Assembly: GCF_001439925.1 (NCBI RefSeq)
Contig: NZ_LMBV01000001.1
Span: 346,899 to 410,898, forward strand
Source of the DNA: Peribacillus muralis
Lineage (GTDB): Bacteria; Bacillota; Bacilli; Bacillales; DSM-1321
Direction of reading: 5' to 3'
Length of the DNA stretch: 64,000 nucleotides
The translations under genes and the position numbers were made by a program. Shown piece after piece: positions 37,536 through 46,768 of this stretch. The notes beneath the pieces were generated by a model. It saw only the letters and a list, made by a program, of their open reading frames with translations. It made no database searches and was not told the DNA's origin. How positions within the stretch are numbered: position 1 is the stretch's first letter; the number at the start of each line of letters is the position of its first letter.

Positions 37536-38123
37536 ATGATGAAGGAAATTAAGAAAAAACTCCGTCAGCAAATTAAAGACCGCTTAATGAAGCTGACCAA
37601 AGAGGAGCATGAAGAACATTCGAACAAGATAGCGGAAAACTTATTTTCGCTTGAGGAATGGCAAAAGGCGAAGACGATTGGCATTACGATTTCCATCCAT
37701 CCTGAAGTTTCAACCTTACGGATCATCGAACAAGCGTGGCGTGAAGGCAAAAAAGTGGCAGTACCAAAATGTGACCCTCATCAAAAGTCGATGGAATTCA
37801 AAAAGATTTCCTCCTTTGATGAGTTGGAGTCTGTCTATCATGGGCTGCTTGAACCGGTAGCCAACACAGCCAAGGCGACAAAAGACGAATTGGATGTGTT
37901 GATCGTCCCAGGTCTCGCGTTTACGATAGAGGGGTTTCGCCTCGGCTTCGGCGGCGGCTATTATGACCGCTTCCTCCCCGGATACAAAGGAGCTACGCTA
38001 GCACTTGCATACGAGCTTCAACTTGTGGAGGAGCTACCGATAGATGTGCATGATATCGCAGTCGGTAAGCTTATCACCCCAACAAAAATTCTGCGAACGT
38101 ACACCAGAATGGAAGATGTTTAA
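37536..38123 (+). CDS. yqgN: 5-formyltetrahydrofolate cyclo-ligase
   Basis: Converts 5-formyl-THF to 5,10-methenyl-THF with ATP. The 195-residue protein has the family P-loop-like motif GFRLGFGGGYYDRFLP near residue 135 and the basic N-terminal KKKLRQQIKDRL. The start lies at ATG 37536 or 37539 (tandem ATGATG). It belongs to one-carbon metabolism, as does the glycine cleavage operon further on. Confidence 0.93.
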   Translation: MMKEIKKKLRQQIKDRLMKLTKEEHEEHSNKIAENLFSLEEWQKAKTIGITISIHPEVSTLRIIEQAWREGKKVAVPKCDPHQKSMEFKKISSFDELESVYHGLLEPVANTAKATKDELDVLIVPGLAFTIEGFRLGFGGGYYDRFLPGYKGATLALAYELQLVEELPIDVHDIAVGKLITPTKILRTYTRMEDV

Positions 38124-38187
38124 TCTTTATCACTTTTAGCTCATAAAAATCCTGTCTCGTATCACACTAATGATAGGAGGGATTATT

Positions 38188-38376
38188 ATGCTTCGATCGA
38201 TTATTCATATCTTCCTGGTTGGTTTAGCTGTTTATGCCGGGTACAAAAATCGGTACCGCTTGGTCAATGCGGCGCTTTCCAATGGCTTCCTGAGAAGATT
38301 TCTAGTGACCAAATCCTTGAGTATGCCAATGTTCAGGGATAAAATGATGCAAAGCATGTTCAGTCAGGTCAAATGA
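38188..38376 (+). CDS. yqgO: Small membrane-associated protein (YqgO position)
   Basis: A 62-residue protein starting at ATG 38188 after a perfect AGGAGGGATT site. The N-terminus is hydrophobic (IIHIFLVGLAVYAGY) and the rest is basic and methionine-rich (SLSMPMFRDKMMQSMF). The function is unknown. It lies between yqgN and gluP, the position of yqgO in B. subtilis; the homology is inferred mainly from position. Confidence 0.65.
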   Translation: MLRSIIHIFLVGLAVYAGYKNRYRLVNAALSNGFLRRFLVTKSLSMPMFRDKMMQSMFSQVK

Positions 38377-38394
38377 GTTATGTCTGCATTTCTT

Positions 38395-38425
38395 AAAAAG
38401 GAACCGAATCAAGGTTCCTTTTTTT
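38395..38425 (+). terminator. Terminator before gluP
   Basis: AAAAAGGAACC/GGTTCCTTTTTTT hairpin. Confidence 0.88.
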
Positions 38426-38459
38426 ACTTTTTACAAGATATCGTCTATAGTTTTAAATA

Positions 38460-40049
38460 ATGAAACGGGAATATCAGAAGCTCGAGATTGATTGGAAAGT
38501 GGGGAAGGCATTGGGATTTAAAGAGGATTATTTGTTCTGGGCAACCATAAGGGAGTTATCGGGCCGTTATGATTATCGAATGATCACTGTCACGGAAAAC
38601 CATCAGGAGATTTGGCTTGAAAGCGATACGAACAAGGAATTTCCGGTCATCAGGCTGATCCGGCAAGATTTGGATTGGGCTAACTGGTTGAAACGTGATA
38701 TTGAAAGAACGTTGCAGAATGGGGAAAGAATCAGACAAAAATTATATAAGAAACCGATAAACATATTAAGTATCTATGTAAGTAAATTTGCACCTGTCGA
38801 TGATCATGATTTTAGTTTACAGGTTGCTTCTTATAAAAAAACGAAGGTTAACACATTCATTCTAACTTGTGAAGCAATTGAACAATCGCTGCAAAACCTT
38901 GAGCATATTTTGAAAAAACCACTTTCCATACAAGTTCTTCAAGAAGATGAAATAGATGAAGAGAAGGTTCTCGCCTTAAAGAAGGATGCCATCTCGGAAT
39001 CAGTCAAAAAAGCGAAGGCCGAACAGAAAGTGTTTCAACATGCTAATAAGCCATTCTTTACATATCTATTCATGGCGATCCAGATCGCTGTGTTCATCCT
39101 GATGGAGTTCAATGGGGGCAGTACCAATTCAAAGACCTTGATTGAGTTTGGGGCAAAATACTCGCCATTGATCATGCAAGGGGAGTGGTGGAGGTTCTTT
39201 AGCCCGATAATCGTCCATATTGGCTTCTTTCATTTATTGATGAACACCTTTTCCCTGTATTTAATCGGCGCTGAAGTAGAAAGGATATACGGTAATGCCA
39301 GGTTCCTTTTCATTTATGCATTCGCTGGTTTCGCCGGAACGCTAGGCAGCTTCATCATGACGCCGAACCTTTCAGCTGGAGCTAGCGGAGCGATTTTTGG
39401 CTGTTTTGGGGCACTGCTGTACTTTGGGATCGTCTATCCGAAATTATTCATGCGCACGATGGGATCATCGGTCATCGTCTTAATCATCATTAACTTAATA
39501 TATGGTTTCTCCGTTTCGGGGATCGACAATGCAGGACATATCGGCGGTTTGATTGGTGGCTTTCTCGCTGCTGGGGTGGTCTCTCTTCCAAAAAACAAAA
39601 ATATCTTGCGCCAGCTCGTTTTTTTTATTGGAACGGCGATTCTAACCTATACGTTGCTTAAGTTTGGCTTCAATCATCAGAACAGCGCGGCCATCAATGA
39701 TGACACGATGGCAATGCTAGCCCAAAAGTATATGAATGATGAAAAAAAAGCGAAAGCGGAGGAAATGTTAACCGATTATGTAGGTGACAACCCGGATGCA
39801 TCGTTATCGCTTTTCATGCTCGGAAATATAGCCTTTGATGAAAAAGACAGTAACAAAGCCAAGGATTATTACGAAAAAGCGATCGAAACGAATCCGGATT
39901 TACATCAAGCCCATTACAACCTTGCCTTGGTTCAAATGGATCTTGGATCACTTGATCAGGCTAAGGAGCAAGCAGAAAAGGCGATCGAGCTTGCTCCCGA
40001 CAATAAGTCATATGCTGAGCTGCTGAAGAAAATCGAAACGCAACTATAA
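38460..40049 (+). CDS. gluP: Rhomboid intramembrane serine protease with TPR tail (GluP/YqgP)
   Basis: A 529-residue protease. It has a soluble N-terminal domain (1-195), a rhomboid core with HIGFFHLLMN, catalytic Ser309 in GASGAIFG and His360 in GHIGGLIGG, and C-terminal TPR repeats (about 420-525). In B. subtilis the orthologue cleaves membrane substrates such as the magnesium transporter MgtE, with FtsH. No clear Shine-Dalgarno is seen before ATG 38460, so translation may be weak or the start may lie elsewhere. Its end overlaps the convergent gene by six bases. Confidence 0.92.
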   Translation: MKREYQKLEIDWKVGKALGFKEDYLFWATIRELSGRYDYRMITVTENHQEIWLESDTNKEFPVIRLIRQDLDWANWLKRDIERTLQNGERIRQKLYKKPINILSIYVSKFAPVDDHDFSLQVASYKKTKVNTFILTCEAIEQSLQNLEHILKKPLSIQVLQEDEIDEEKVLALKKDAISESVKKAKAEQKVFQHANKPFFTYLFMAIQIAVFILMEFNGGSTNSKTLIEFGAKYSPLIMQGEWWRFFSPIIVHIGFFHLLMNTFSLYLIGAEVERIYGNARFLFIYAFAGFAGTLGSFIMTPNLSAGASGAIFGCFGALLYFGIVYPKLFMRTMGSSVIVLIIINLIYGFSVSGIDNAGHIGGLIGGFLAAGVVSLPKNKNILRQLVFFIGTAILTYTLLKFGFNHQNSAAINDDTMAMLAQKYMNDEKKAKAEEMLTDYVGDNPDASLSLFMLGNIAFDEKDSNKAKDYYEKAIETNPDLHQAHYNLALVQMDLGSLDQAKEQAEKAIELAPDNKSYAELLKKIETQL

Positions 40050-40901
40050 CTTCTGACTCAGCATGATGGGAGTACCGTCTTTCAAGGTAAACAAGACAAG
40101 CAGTTCACGTTGATTCTGCGCCATAAGTAATAAGGGGATGGTGCTGCCTTGTGCATTAACGGTGGATCCATCCTCTTTTTTGATGCCTAATACATAATTT
40201 TTATAAAGTCCTTCCCATAGCTTTCCTACAATTTCTTCCCGTTTGAATGAAGGGAATGCAGAAAGCCATTGGTTTTTCTTCGCGGGGAGGTCGGTTAATG
40301 AGATGATGTTATAGTGATTCAGGTTAATATGATAGGCCTGACTGACTTTTTCCAAACCATCTTGAACGGTTTGAGCGGTCAAGCTGTCCAGTGTTTTTTT
40401 CCATTCGATCTGTTCTTCCGAAAGTGGACGGTGAAAATATTGAAAAGAAGGTGTCGTTACTGCATAAATCTTGTCTTTACTGAGCTGTTGGGCACTGGTG
40501 AAAATGGTCTCACTTGGATGAACCTCTGCATAATGAAATGTAACGGCATCGTAGCGACCGCTTTCTCTTTCCTTCGCTTTCGCTTTTTGGGAGAGTTCTT
40601 GTTTATTTTGCCGCCAATTTTTTAAAGCTCCCGTCAATTTTCCATTGGTGTATAAAAGGGATACGTCTTGGCGCAAGTAGGCAGGCCGATCCAACGCAGA
40701 ATTGACCCTCCATGTGACCGAATAGCTATCCCCCCCGTTTTCCTTCGCCGTCAGTTGTGTGGAAGCATGTTCAAAATGGAGTGAGGAATCGATGGGAAAA
40801 TAAGTGATCGTTTCCTCTGCCTGTTCGTTTTGTGAAAAATAAAGAATGACAAAAATGGTAGTCAAGACTAATAAAACGGTATACTTCAATTGTATTTTCA
40901 T
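40044..40901 (-). CDS. Uncharacterised exported or membrane-anchored protein
   Basis: A protein of 285 residues with a signal or anchor helix (KYTVLLVLTTIFVILYF, about 5-21) and no other membrane segment, so the rest is probably outside the cell. No catalytic motif is apparent and I do not recognise the family. ATG 40901 follows a strong GGAGGGG site; the frame extends upstream without one. It is inserted between gluP and yqgQ, which are close neighbours in B. subtilis. Confidence 0.72.
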   Translation of the reverse strand: MKIQLKYTVLLVLTTIFVILYFSQNEQAEETITYFPIDSSLHFEHASTQLTAKENGGDSYSVTWRVNSALDRPAYLRQDVSLLYTNGKLTGALKNWRQNKQELSQKAKAKERESGRYDAVTFHYAEVHPSETIFTSAQQLSKDKIYAVTTPSFQYFHRPLSEEQIEWKKTLDSLTAQTVQDGLEKVSQAYHINLNHYNIISLTDLPAKKNQWLSAFPSFKREEIVGKLWEGLYKNYVLGIKKEDGSTVNAQGSTIPLLLMAQNQRELLVLFTLKDGTPIMLSQKL

Positions 40902-41094
40902 TTTTCCCCTCCGTTTTTGACGCTTGAAGCACAAACGAGCCATGTTGGGCGCCACTTGCCTTGTATTCCATCATATGAATGGACGTGGACATGTATGAGG
41001 CAGATCGGGAAATTATCAAAAGAGGAAATAGACGCTTGTTACATAGAGGCGGATTCGTTATACTTTCCTATAGAAAAGAGTAAAGAGGCTTAAT

Positions 41095-41316
41095 ATGAAA
41101 TCATTTTATGATCTGCAGCAATATTTGAAAAGATTTGGTACATTTATTTATATTGGCGATCGTGTCGCCGAGCTTGAACTGATGGAAGCTGAAATCAGGG
41201 AAATCCATCGTATGCAGATGATGGATACGAAAGATTATCAAATGGCGATCCTTTTAATTAGGCAGCAATTGTCTATTGAGTTGGAGAAACAGAAAAAAAT
41301 TGATAAAAAAAGGTGA
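41095..41316 (+). CDS. yqgQ: YqgQ family protein (DUF910)
   Basis: A 73-residue helical protein ([23 protein letters not shown]...). It matches YqgQ, a small three-helix protein thought to bind single-stranded nucleic acid. The basic C-terminal tail fits that idea. It precedes glcK with its stop inside the glcK ribosome site, so the two are coupled, as in B. subtilis. Confidence 0.88.
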   Translation: MKSFYDLQQYLKRFGTFIYIGDRVAELELMEAEIREIHRMQMMDTKDYQMAILLIRQQLSIELEKQKKIDKKR

Positions 41317-41321
41317 GAATG

Positions 41322-42290
41322 ATGGAAAAATGGCTGATGGGTGTCGATTTAGGCGGTACAACTACCAAACTGGCTTTAATCAATTCATATGGAGAGTTCA
41401 TTCATAAATGGGAAATCAGCACCGACATCTCCGAAAAGGGAAAATTCATCACGACGAACATTGCTAAATCGATCGATGCGAAGCTTGAAGAATTGAATGA
41501 ACCGAAGAGTAAGATAGTGGGGATAGGAATGGGTGCCCCAGGCCCAGTGGATTTTGTCAATGGCTCCATTTATGAAGGAGTCAATCTTGGTTGGAAAGAC
41601 TATCCATTGAAGGATTTGTTGGAAGTCGAAACCTCTCTGCCTGCGGTCATTGATAATGATGCCAATATGGCTGCCCTCGGAGAAATGTGGAAAGGTGCTG
41701 GTAATGGAGCCAAAGACCTTGTTTGTGTCACACTTGGAACAGGTGTAGGCGGAGGCATCATCCACAATGGCCGAATCGTCCATGGAACAAGCGGTGCTGC
41801 AGGTGAAATCGGGCATATGACGGTCATTGCCGACGGAGGCGCACCATGCAATTGCGGCAAGACAGGTTGTTTGGAAACGGTTGCTTCAGCTACCGGAATC
41901 GTTCGGCTGGCTTTAGAGGCCTTGAAGCAAGACGATGGAACATCTTTGCTGCAGCAAAAAGTGAACGAAGGAAATGCTGTTTCTTCCAAATTGCTATTCC
42001 AGTGCGCAAAAGATGGTGATCCCCTATCAAAAGCCGTGGTGGATAAGGTGGGCAATTTCTTAGGACTTGCGCTATCACATGTAGGGAATGTCATGAATCC
42101 AGATAAAATCGTCATAGGCGGGGGCGTTTCTCAAGCGGGAGCTATTTTGCTCGATACAGTCCGTTCGTCCTTTGAAAAGTATGCGTTCAAACGAGTTGGC
42201 AAATCTACGAAAATAAGCCTTGCAACACTAGGTAACGATGCTGGAGTGATAGGTGCAGCTTGGCTAATTAAAAATCAAGTGAATGCTTGA
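41322..42290 (+). CDS. glcK: Glucokinase (ROK family)
   Basis: Phosphorylates glucose with ATP. The 322-residue ROK protein shows the ATP motif [12 protein letters not shown], the catalytic region [13 protein letters not shown], and the zinc-type ROK motif CNCGKTGC. The sequence is close to B. subtilis GlcK throughout. ATG 41322 is preferred over ATG 41319 because of spacing to AGGTGAG. A terminator follows. Confidence 0.96.
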   Translation: MEKWLMGVDLGGTTTKLALINSYGEFIHKWEISTDISEKGKFITTNIAKSIDAKLEELNEPKSKIVGIGMGAPGPVDFVNGSIYEGVNLGWKDYPLKDLLEVETSLPAVIDNDANMAALGEMWKGAGNGAKDLVCVTLGTGVGGGIIHNGRIVHGTSGAAGEIGHMTVIADGGAPCNCGKTGCLETVASATGIVRLALEALKQDDGTSLLQQKVNEGNAVSSKLLFQCAKDGDPLSKAVVDKVGNFLGLALSHVGNVMNPDKIVIGGGVSQAGAILLDTVRSSFEKYAFKRVGKSTKISLATLGNDAGVIGAAWLIKNQVNA

Positions 42291-42348
42291 GACGTTTCTA
42301 GCAGGTCTATTTGGACAGGGCTGCTAAAAGAGAAACGATGAAAAAACA

Positions 42349-42376
42349 AAGTCTGGAGCAATCCAGGCTTTTTTTG
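42349..42376 (+). terminator. Terminator after glcK
   Basis: AAGTCTGG/CCAGGCTT hairpin with seven T residues. Confidence 0.85.
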
Positions 42377-42437
42377 GTATCGCATTTTTTCGGCGATTCT
42401 TTCATAAAATCAGATTAGGAAGGGGGCGGAGTCTTTT

Positions 42438-43601
42438 ATGAAAGTCGTGAGCAGAAGCAGAGATACATTGACCTATTACAGTGAATTGTTCCAAATCCCT
42501 GAAGTTTTACTGGCGGATGCCAATCCCAGCATCTCTAAAGTTTTGCCAACTGGAATCGAAGTGCATATTCCCGGGTTCGTAACAGTTAAAGAATCCCGTG
42601 AGGAGAGCACATTGAATGATATCGCGTTACGGTTCCAATTGCCCATGGATGCTTTATTATTATTGAATCAAGGTGAAAAAGAAATGGTTTCCGTACCGGT
42701 TAGGATCATCAGTCCCTTGCTTGCCATCGAAAAACCGTATGAATACCAATCTTTTCTTGATGATCTTGAGATTCTTTCTTTGCACTATCCCTTCATTCAA
42801 GTCGAATCGTTTGGGAAGAGTGTATTAGGAAAAGAGCTTCTGGAAGTAAGGGTCGGCCGAGGTGAGAAGGTCATCCATTATAACGGTTCCTTCCATGCCA
42901 ACGAATGGATCACCTCGGCCGTCTTGATGAAATGGCTGAACGATATGCTGCTGGCAGTAACGAATGATTGCATGCTGTGTGGTGTTGACTGCCTGTCCTT
43001 TTATGAAAATGTGACCATCTCACTCGTTCCGATGGTCAATCCGGATGGAGTCGACTTAGTCCTAAAAGGAGAGTCAGCCGCGGAAGGCAAACTTGATGTT
43101 GTAAAAATGAATAACGGAAATCCCGCCTTTTACGCTTGGAAAGCCAATATCCGTGGTGTAGATCTAAATAATCAATATCCTGCCAATTGGGAAATTGAAA
43201 AGCGAAGAAAAATCCCAAAAGCTCCGGCCCCGAGAGATTTTCCAGGAGAGGTTTTTTTATCGGAGCCAGAAGCGTTGGCCATGAAGGAATTGGCTGAAAG
43301 ACGAAATTTTGAAAGAGTGATAGCCCTTCATACGCAGGGGAAGGAATTTTATTGGGGATATGAAGGTCATGAACCCGAACATTCAGCGAGTATGGCAAGG
43401 GAGTTTGAAGAGCGCAGCGGATATCGTGCCGTTCGTTACGTTGATAGTCATGCCGGGTATAAAGATTGGTTCATTCAGGAATTCAAACAACCTGGCTTCA
43501 CCATTGAACTAGGGAAGGGCATCAATCCACTTCCTTTATCGCATCTGCCTGGTATTTATGAAGATTCCGTAAAGATTTTAATGGCAGGGCTGTATATGTA
43601 A
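42438..43601 (+). CDS. yqgT: M14-family gamma-D-glutamyl-diaminopimelate peptidase
   Basis: Zinc carboxypeptidase-fold cell-wall enzyme of 387 residues, like B. subtilis YqgT. The N-terminal 95 residues contain two LysM-like repeats. The catalytic domain has zinc ligands H153 and E156 (FHANEW) and H298 (ALHTQG), and the catalytic glutamate is E357 (TIELGKG). No clear signal peptide is seen, so it may act on imported muropeptides. AGGAAGGGGG precedes ATG 42438. Confidence 0.92.
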   Translation: MKVVSRSRDTLTYYSELFQIPEVLLADANPSISKVLPTGIEVHIPGFVTVKESREESTLNDIALRFQLPMDALLLLNQGEKEMVSVPVRIISPLLAIEKPYEYQSFLDDLEILSLHYPFIQVESFGKSVLGKELLEVRVGRGEKVIHYNGSFHANEWITSAVLMKWLNDMLLAVTNDCMLCGVDCLSFYENVTISLVPMVNPDGVDLVLKGESAAEGKLDVVKMNNGNPAFYAWKANIRGVDLNNQYPANWEIEKRRKIPKAPAPRDFPGEVFLSEPEALAMKELAERRNFERVIALHTQGKEFYWGYEGHEPEHSASMAREFEERSGYRAVRYVDSHAGYKDWFIQEFKQPGFTIELGKGINPLPLSHLPGIYEDSVKILMAGLYM

Positions 43602-43767
43602 GCTCATTTAGTCAAGGAATATACTTCCACATAAATATAAGATAATTAGTCGCCACATTTTCTCTTTTTTACTTTATAATGAAAGTCACAAGGATTCGAG
43701 TAATCCTTGCTCTTTCTAATGTCTCGCTCACATATGCCAGGCGTTTTAGTTTTGAAGTTGGAGGTGT

Positions 43768-44940
43768 GTGGAGATTAAAGCAATAAAAGCAGCGCTTTGT
43801 ATGCGGCTTACCATTTGTAAGATGTTGTGTTTCGTCCCATTATTATTCTCCACCATCCTTCTTATCACGGCTTGTGAGCCTTCCAACAACCTTAGTAAAC
43901 CCGTAACTGATACGGAAAAAGAACACTCCTCATCCAACTTGGGGATTTCTTCAAGTGAATGGAAGATCCCGACTACTGAAACCGAAAAAATCGAAGCGAT
44001 TTATGGATGGCTTGATTCCAAAACCGTTCTATTTGCTGAGAAGCGGAATGGAAATAAAGTCCCCCAGCTAATGACTTGGAATATGAAATCGAATGACACG
44101 TCCGTTTTCTATCAACCGGCCATTGCGTTTTCCGAAGTTTCAATCAGTCCATCTGGAACGCATATTTTGGTATCGTCCTTCACATCTTCAGGCAAAGCAT
44201 CGATTACCATTCTCGATCGTAAAGGCAATCCCTTGTATTCTGTGGCGATACCAGCCTTTGAATTAGCTTATGAGTGGAACTCCTATCGAGATGGAACGCT
44301 TTTTTTATCGAGTTTTAATGAAGATTGGACCTATAGCTCTTATGTGCTGAACCCAGACGATCAATCAATGGAAACACTGGACTTTCCCCAGCCCTTTGCT
44401 CAATGGGCAGGTGAAAAGGAATTGATGTTTCTCGATTGGGATAGGGATGAACCTGCTTTGACGGCTCCTTTAGTAAGCAAAGCGTTGAATGATGATGGGG
44501 TGGATAGCCTTATGCTCGATGTCATTCACTTTAAAAAAATGAAACAAGCGCTGATGACGATTCAAGTGGAGACAGAAAAACATGATCGGGGTACATATGC
44601 TTTTTATGATCAAACAAACAAGCCGATACACTCTTTTTCCGTGCCGCTATTGAAAAGCTTTTCAGATTGGGTGATTCCATCCTACGATTTCATTGAAAAA
44701 AACAAGGAATTCATAACGTTTATTCCAAGTGAATCAAAAGATGCGGACCAATATGAGGGAAGGTTTACCTTGACTAAATTAAATTGGAAAAATGGCACAC
44801 AAGAAGAAGTGATGAAGGACATGGAAAATGAACCGTTGAGCTGTTCGCTTGATGGCAACCTCTGCTTATATGGATATCAATTCGAGAAAATCATTGATAT
44901 GAAAACCCATCAAATACAAAGACTATTTAAAAAACAATGA
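43768..44940 (+). CDS. yqgU: YqgU-like lipoprotein with beta-propeller domain
   Basis: A 390-residue exported lipoprotein. The hydrophobic signal ends in LLITAC, with lipidated Cys36. The mature part contains repeated short strands with WN and D-rich turns (IYGWLDSKTVLF, ISPSGTHILVSSF), consistent with the six-bladed propeller of YqgU. GTG 43768 follows GGAGG closely; ATG 43801 would also leave a normal signal peptide. The function is unknown. A terminator follows. Confidence 0.82.
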   Translation: MEIKAIKAALCMRLTICKMLCFVPLLFSTILLITACEPSNNLSKPVTDTEKEHSSSNLGISSSEWKIPTTETEKIEAIYGWLDSKTVLFAEKRNGNKVPQLMTWNMKSNDTSVFYQPAIAFSEVSISPSGTHILVSSFTSSGKASITILDRKGNPLYSVAIPAFELAYEWNSYRDGTLFLSSFNEDWTYSSYVLNPDDQSMETLDFPQPFAQWAGEKELMFLDWDRDEPALTAPLVSKALNDDGVDSLMLDVIHFKKMKQALMTIQVETEKHDRGTYAFYDQTNKPIHSFSVPLLKSFSDWVIPSYDFIEKNKEFITFIPSESKDADQYEGRFTLTKLNWKNGTQEEVMKDMENEPLSCSLDGNLCLYGYQFEKIIDMKTHQIQRLFKKQ

Positions 44941-44952
44941 TGATCTAAATCA

Positions 44953-44977
44953 AAAGCTCGCCACAATGGCGAGCTTT
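44953..44977 (+). terminator. Terminator after yqgU
   Basis: AAAGCTCGCC/GGCGAGCTTT perfect hairpin with an ACAAT loop; the T run is minimal. Confidence 0.75.
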
Positions 44978-44980
44978 CAT

Positions 44981-45020
44981 ACTGTAGACAGACTTTGTAA
45001 GGATGGAGTGTGTTTACAGT
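44981..45020. repeat. Inverted repeat (ACTGTAGACA type), first locus
   Basis: ACTGTAGACA at 44981-44990 faces TGTTTACAGT at 45011-45020, with one mismatch. A near relative (ACTGTAGGCAAACTC) occurs at 54878. In both places a GC-rich intergenic repeat follows. Confidence 0.7.
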
Positions 45021-45140
45021 ATTTTTTCAAGGCTTAAATAAATGGAACGCTGCTTTTCAAACCACTTTGTGTGAAAACTATTTTATATCCTATAATACCA
45101 ACATTGGAGTATCTGTATTTAGAACGTTGCATTGCACTCC

Positions 45141-45862
45141 AGGCGCTCCCTTTCCGCGGGCGGTCCTTGAGCCTCCTCGTCTTTCAGCCTGCGGGGTCTC
45201 ACGTAGACCGCATTTCCCGCAGGAGTCTCGTTGCCTTCCGTTTCATTCCACTGTGCGTGAAAACAAAGAAAGAGGATTTACATTGCCTATAGTTTTGATG
45301 ATTTGTACAATGTCCGTTTCAATTCACTGTACCCACTCCCTTATCCAGAGGTGATCGGTGAGCCTTCTCGGCTTTTCGCCAGCGGGGTTTCACTTAGACG
45401 CGCATTTCCAGCAGGAGTGTCGCCGCCTTCCGTTTCATTCCACTGTGCGTGAAAACAAAGAAAGGATTTACATTGCCTATAGTTTTGATGATTTGTACTA
45501 CAGGCGCTCCCTTTCCGCGGGCGGTCCGTGAGCCTCCTCGTGTTTCAAGCCTGCGGGGTCTCACGTATACCGCATTTCCCGCAGGAGTGTCGTCGCCTTC
45601 CGTTTCAATTCACTGTGCGTGAAAATGGAGATAGCATCTCAAAATTCCTACAGTTTTGAGGATTTGTACAATGTCCGTTTCAATTCACTGTACCCACTCC
45701 CTTATCCAGAGGTGGTCGGTGAGCCTTCTCGACTTTTCGCCAGCGGGGTTTCACGTAGACGAGCATTTCCCGCTGGAGTCTCGTTGCCTTCCGTTCCAAT
45801 CCACTCTGGGAGAAAACGAATTTGTTTTATTGGAATCTCAGAGTTTTAATGAATTTGGACAT
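45141..45862. repeat. 361-base tandem duplication of a GC-rich intergenic repeat
   Basis: The segment starting AGGCGCTCCCTTTCCGCGGG at 45141 recurs at 45502, 361 bases later. The internal sub-element starting ACCCACTCCCTTATCCAGAG recurs at 45331 and 45692, again 361 apart. The two sub-elements are themselves related (GGTCCGTGAGCC, CTGCGGGGTCTCACGTAGAC, GCATTTCCCGCAGGAGT, CGCCTTCCGTTTCA), giving an A-B-A-B layout. Open frames across it have no ribosome sites and I do not call them genes. Confidence 0.88.
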
Positions 45863-45938
45863 ACCATTTCACTTTGAAAACCTCTCTACCTCCATTTGGA
45901 GGAGACTGGTAGCTTGTGAATAATAGGAGGTGATAAAA

Positions 45939-46043
45939 ATGGGGAAGAAAATTTTTCCGCTTCTTATAATCCTTATTGTTTCTGCAATGGCGATAACTTT
46001 TTTATTGCGTAAGGGACCTTTTGAACAGCCTATCTGCAAGTAG
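45939..46043 (+). CDS. Possible 34-residue membrane peptide
   Basis: ATG 45939 follows a perfect AGGAGGTGAT site at ideal spacing. The product is one hydrophobic helix with a basic start and a KGPFEQPICK tail. A hydrophobic frame continues in another phase (46034-46183, about 49 residues). Either the small peptide is genuine, or it is the start of a two-helix gene broken by a frameshift. I do not recognise it. Confidence 0.45.
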   Translation: MGKKIFPLLIILIVSAMAITFLLRKGPFEQPICK

Positions 46044-46317
46044 TATTTTTATTTTCGACCTCTACGTTTTCCTATATTGCTTTTCAGAATAAATCTGAAA
46101 TTTCATTTGTTATTGTAAGCATTTGTGCTATCGTAATGTTATTTTCTTTATCGTTAAGGTTTGTTTTGTTTTTGAATTCATAGGATGTTCGCTTGACTCG
46201 ATATGAATTGCCTCGTATATGTTCAGGTAGACAAACCGATGACTACCATGATAATGAAAAAGTCATCCTATAACGAACGATTATTACATACGGTAGTTGA
46301 CATCCGATAAAAAATCC

Positions 46318-46359
46318 AAAAAAAGGTTTCGGAAGGGAAACCCTTCCGAAACCTTTTTT
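46318..46359. terminator. Bidirectional terminator
   Basis: AAGGTTTCGGAAGGG pairs perfectly with CCCTTCCGAAACCTT around a three-base loop, with A and T runs on either side. It ends the reverse-strand yqgW gene. Confidence 0.9.
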
Positions 46360-46362
46360 CTT

Positions 46363-46536
46363 TTAATGGGCAACAGGAAAGCCACTGTTGATGATGGTCA
46401 TGACAGTGAACCAGCCAAATACGACCGCACTGCCGGCTGCAAAAATGAATCCTAAGAAGTTTCTCTTTTTTAATGAAGTAAATACAGCTGCTACTCCCAT
46501 AATAGCTACAAGTCCAAATACAACCATTAATATCAT
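46363..46536 (-). CDS. yqgW: DUF2759 family small membrane protein (YqgW)
   Basis: A 57-residue protein starting at ATG 46536 after GGGGG. Two hydrophobic helices (about 2-19 and 28-49) flank a basic turn SLKKRNFLG. The tail VMTIINSGFPVAH is typical of DUF2759. B. subtilis carries yqgW between yqgU and yqgX, as here. The function is unknown. A forward open frame over the same bases (46388-46576) is antisense and has no ribosome site. Confidence 0.85.
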   Translation of the reverse strand: MILMVVFGLVAIMGVAAVFTSLKKRNFLGFIFAAGSAVVFGWFTVMTIINSGFPVAH

Positions 46537-46768
46537 ATCAAAACCCCCTTATTTCATAATGGATGCCAATCCCTAATAATATACCCAGAGGATAAGGCAA
46601 CTACCAAAAATATGTAGAAAAGAATGCATTTGTTAATATTTTAATATTTTTTCAATTATTTGTCGAGGTTTAAACAGACGACACTTCTTTATAAAGTATA
46701 CTGAATAAGCATTTCCTGCTTGAATTGGTGTAAAATGAAGTTAGAAAATGTTATTGGAGTTGATGGAA

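Noticed and set aside
45010..45354. Forward open frames across the GC-rich repeats (also 45071-45292, 45619-45849 and 45656-45877)
   Set aside because: They simply follow the repeat sequence, lack ribosome sites and have no protein-like features.
45141..45862. CRISPR array
   Set aside because: Repeat units are 361 bases long and diverged, with no short identical repeats alternating with unique spacers, and there are no cas genes.
46388..46576. Forward open frame of 62 codons
   Set aside because: Antisense to the DUF2759 gene yqgW. The translation is methionine-, threonine- and proline-rich nonsense without a start signal.
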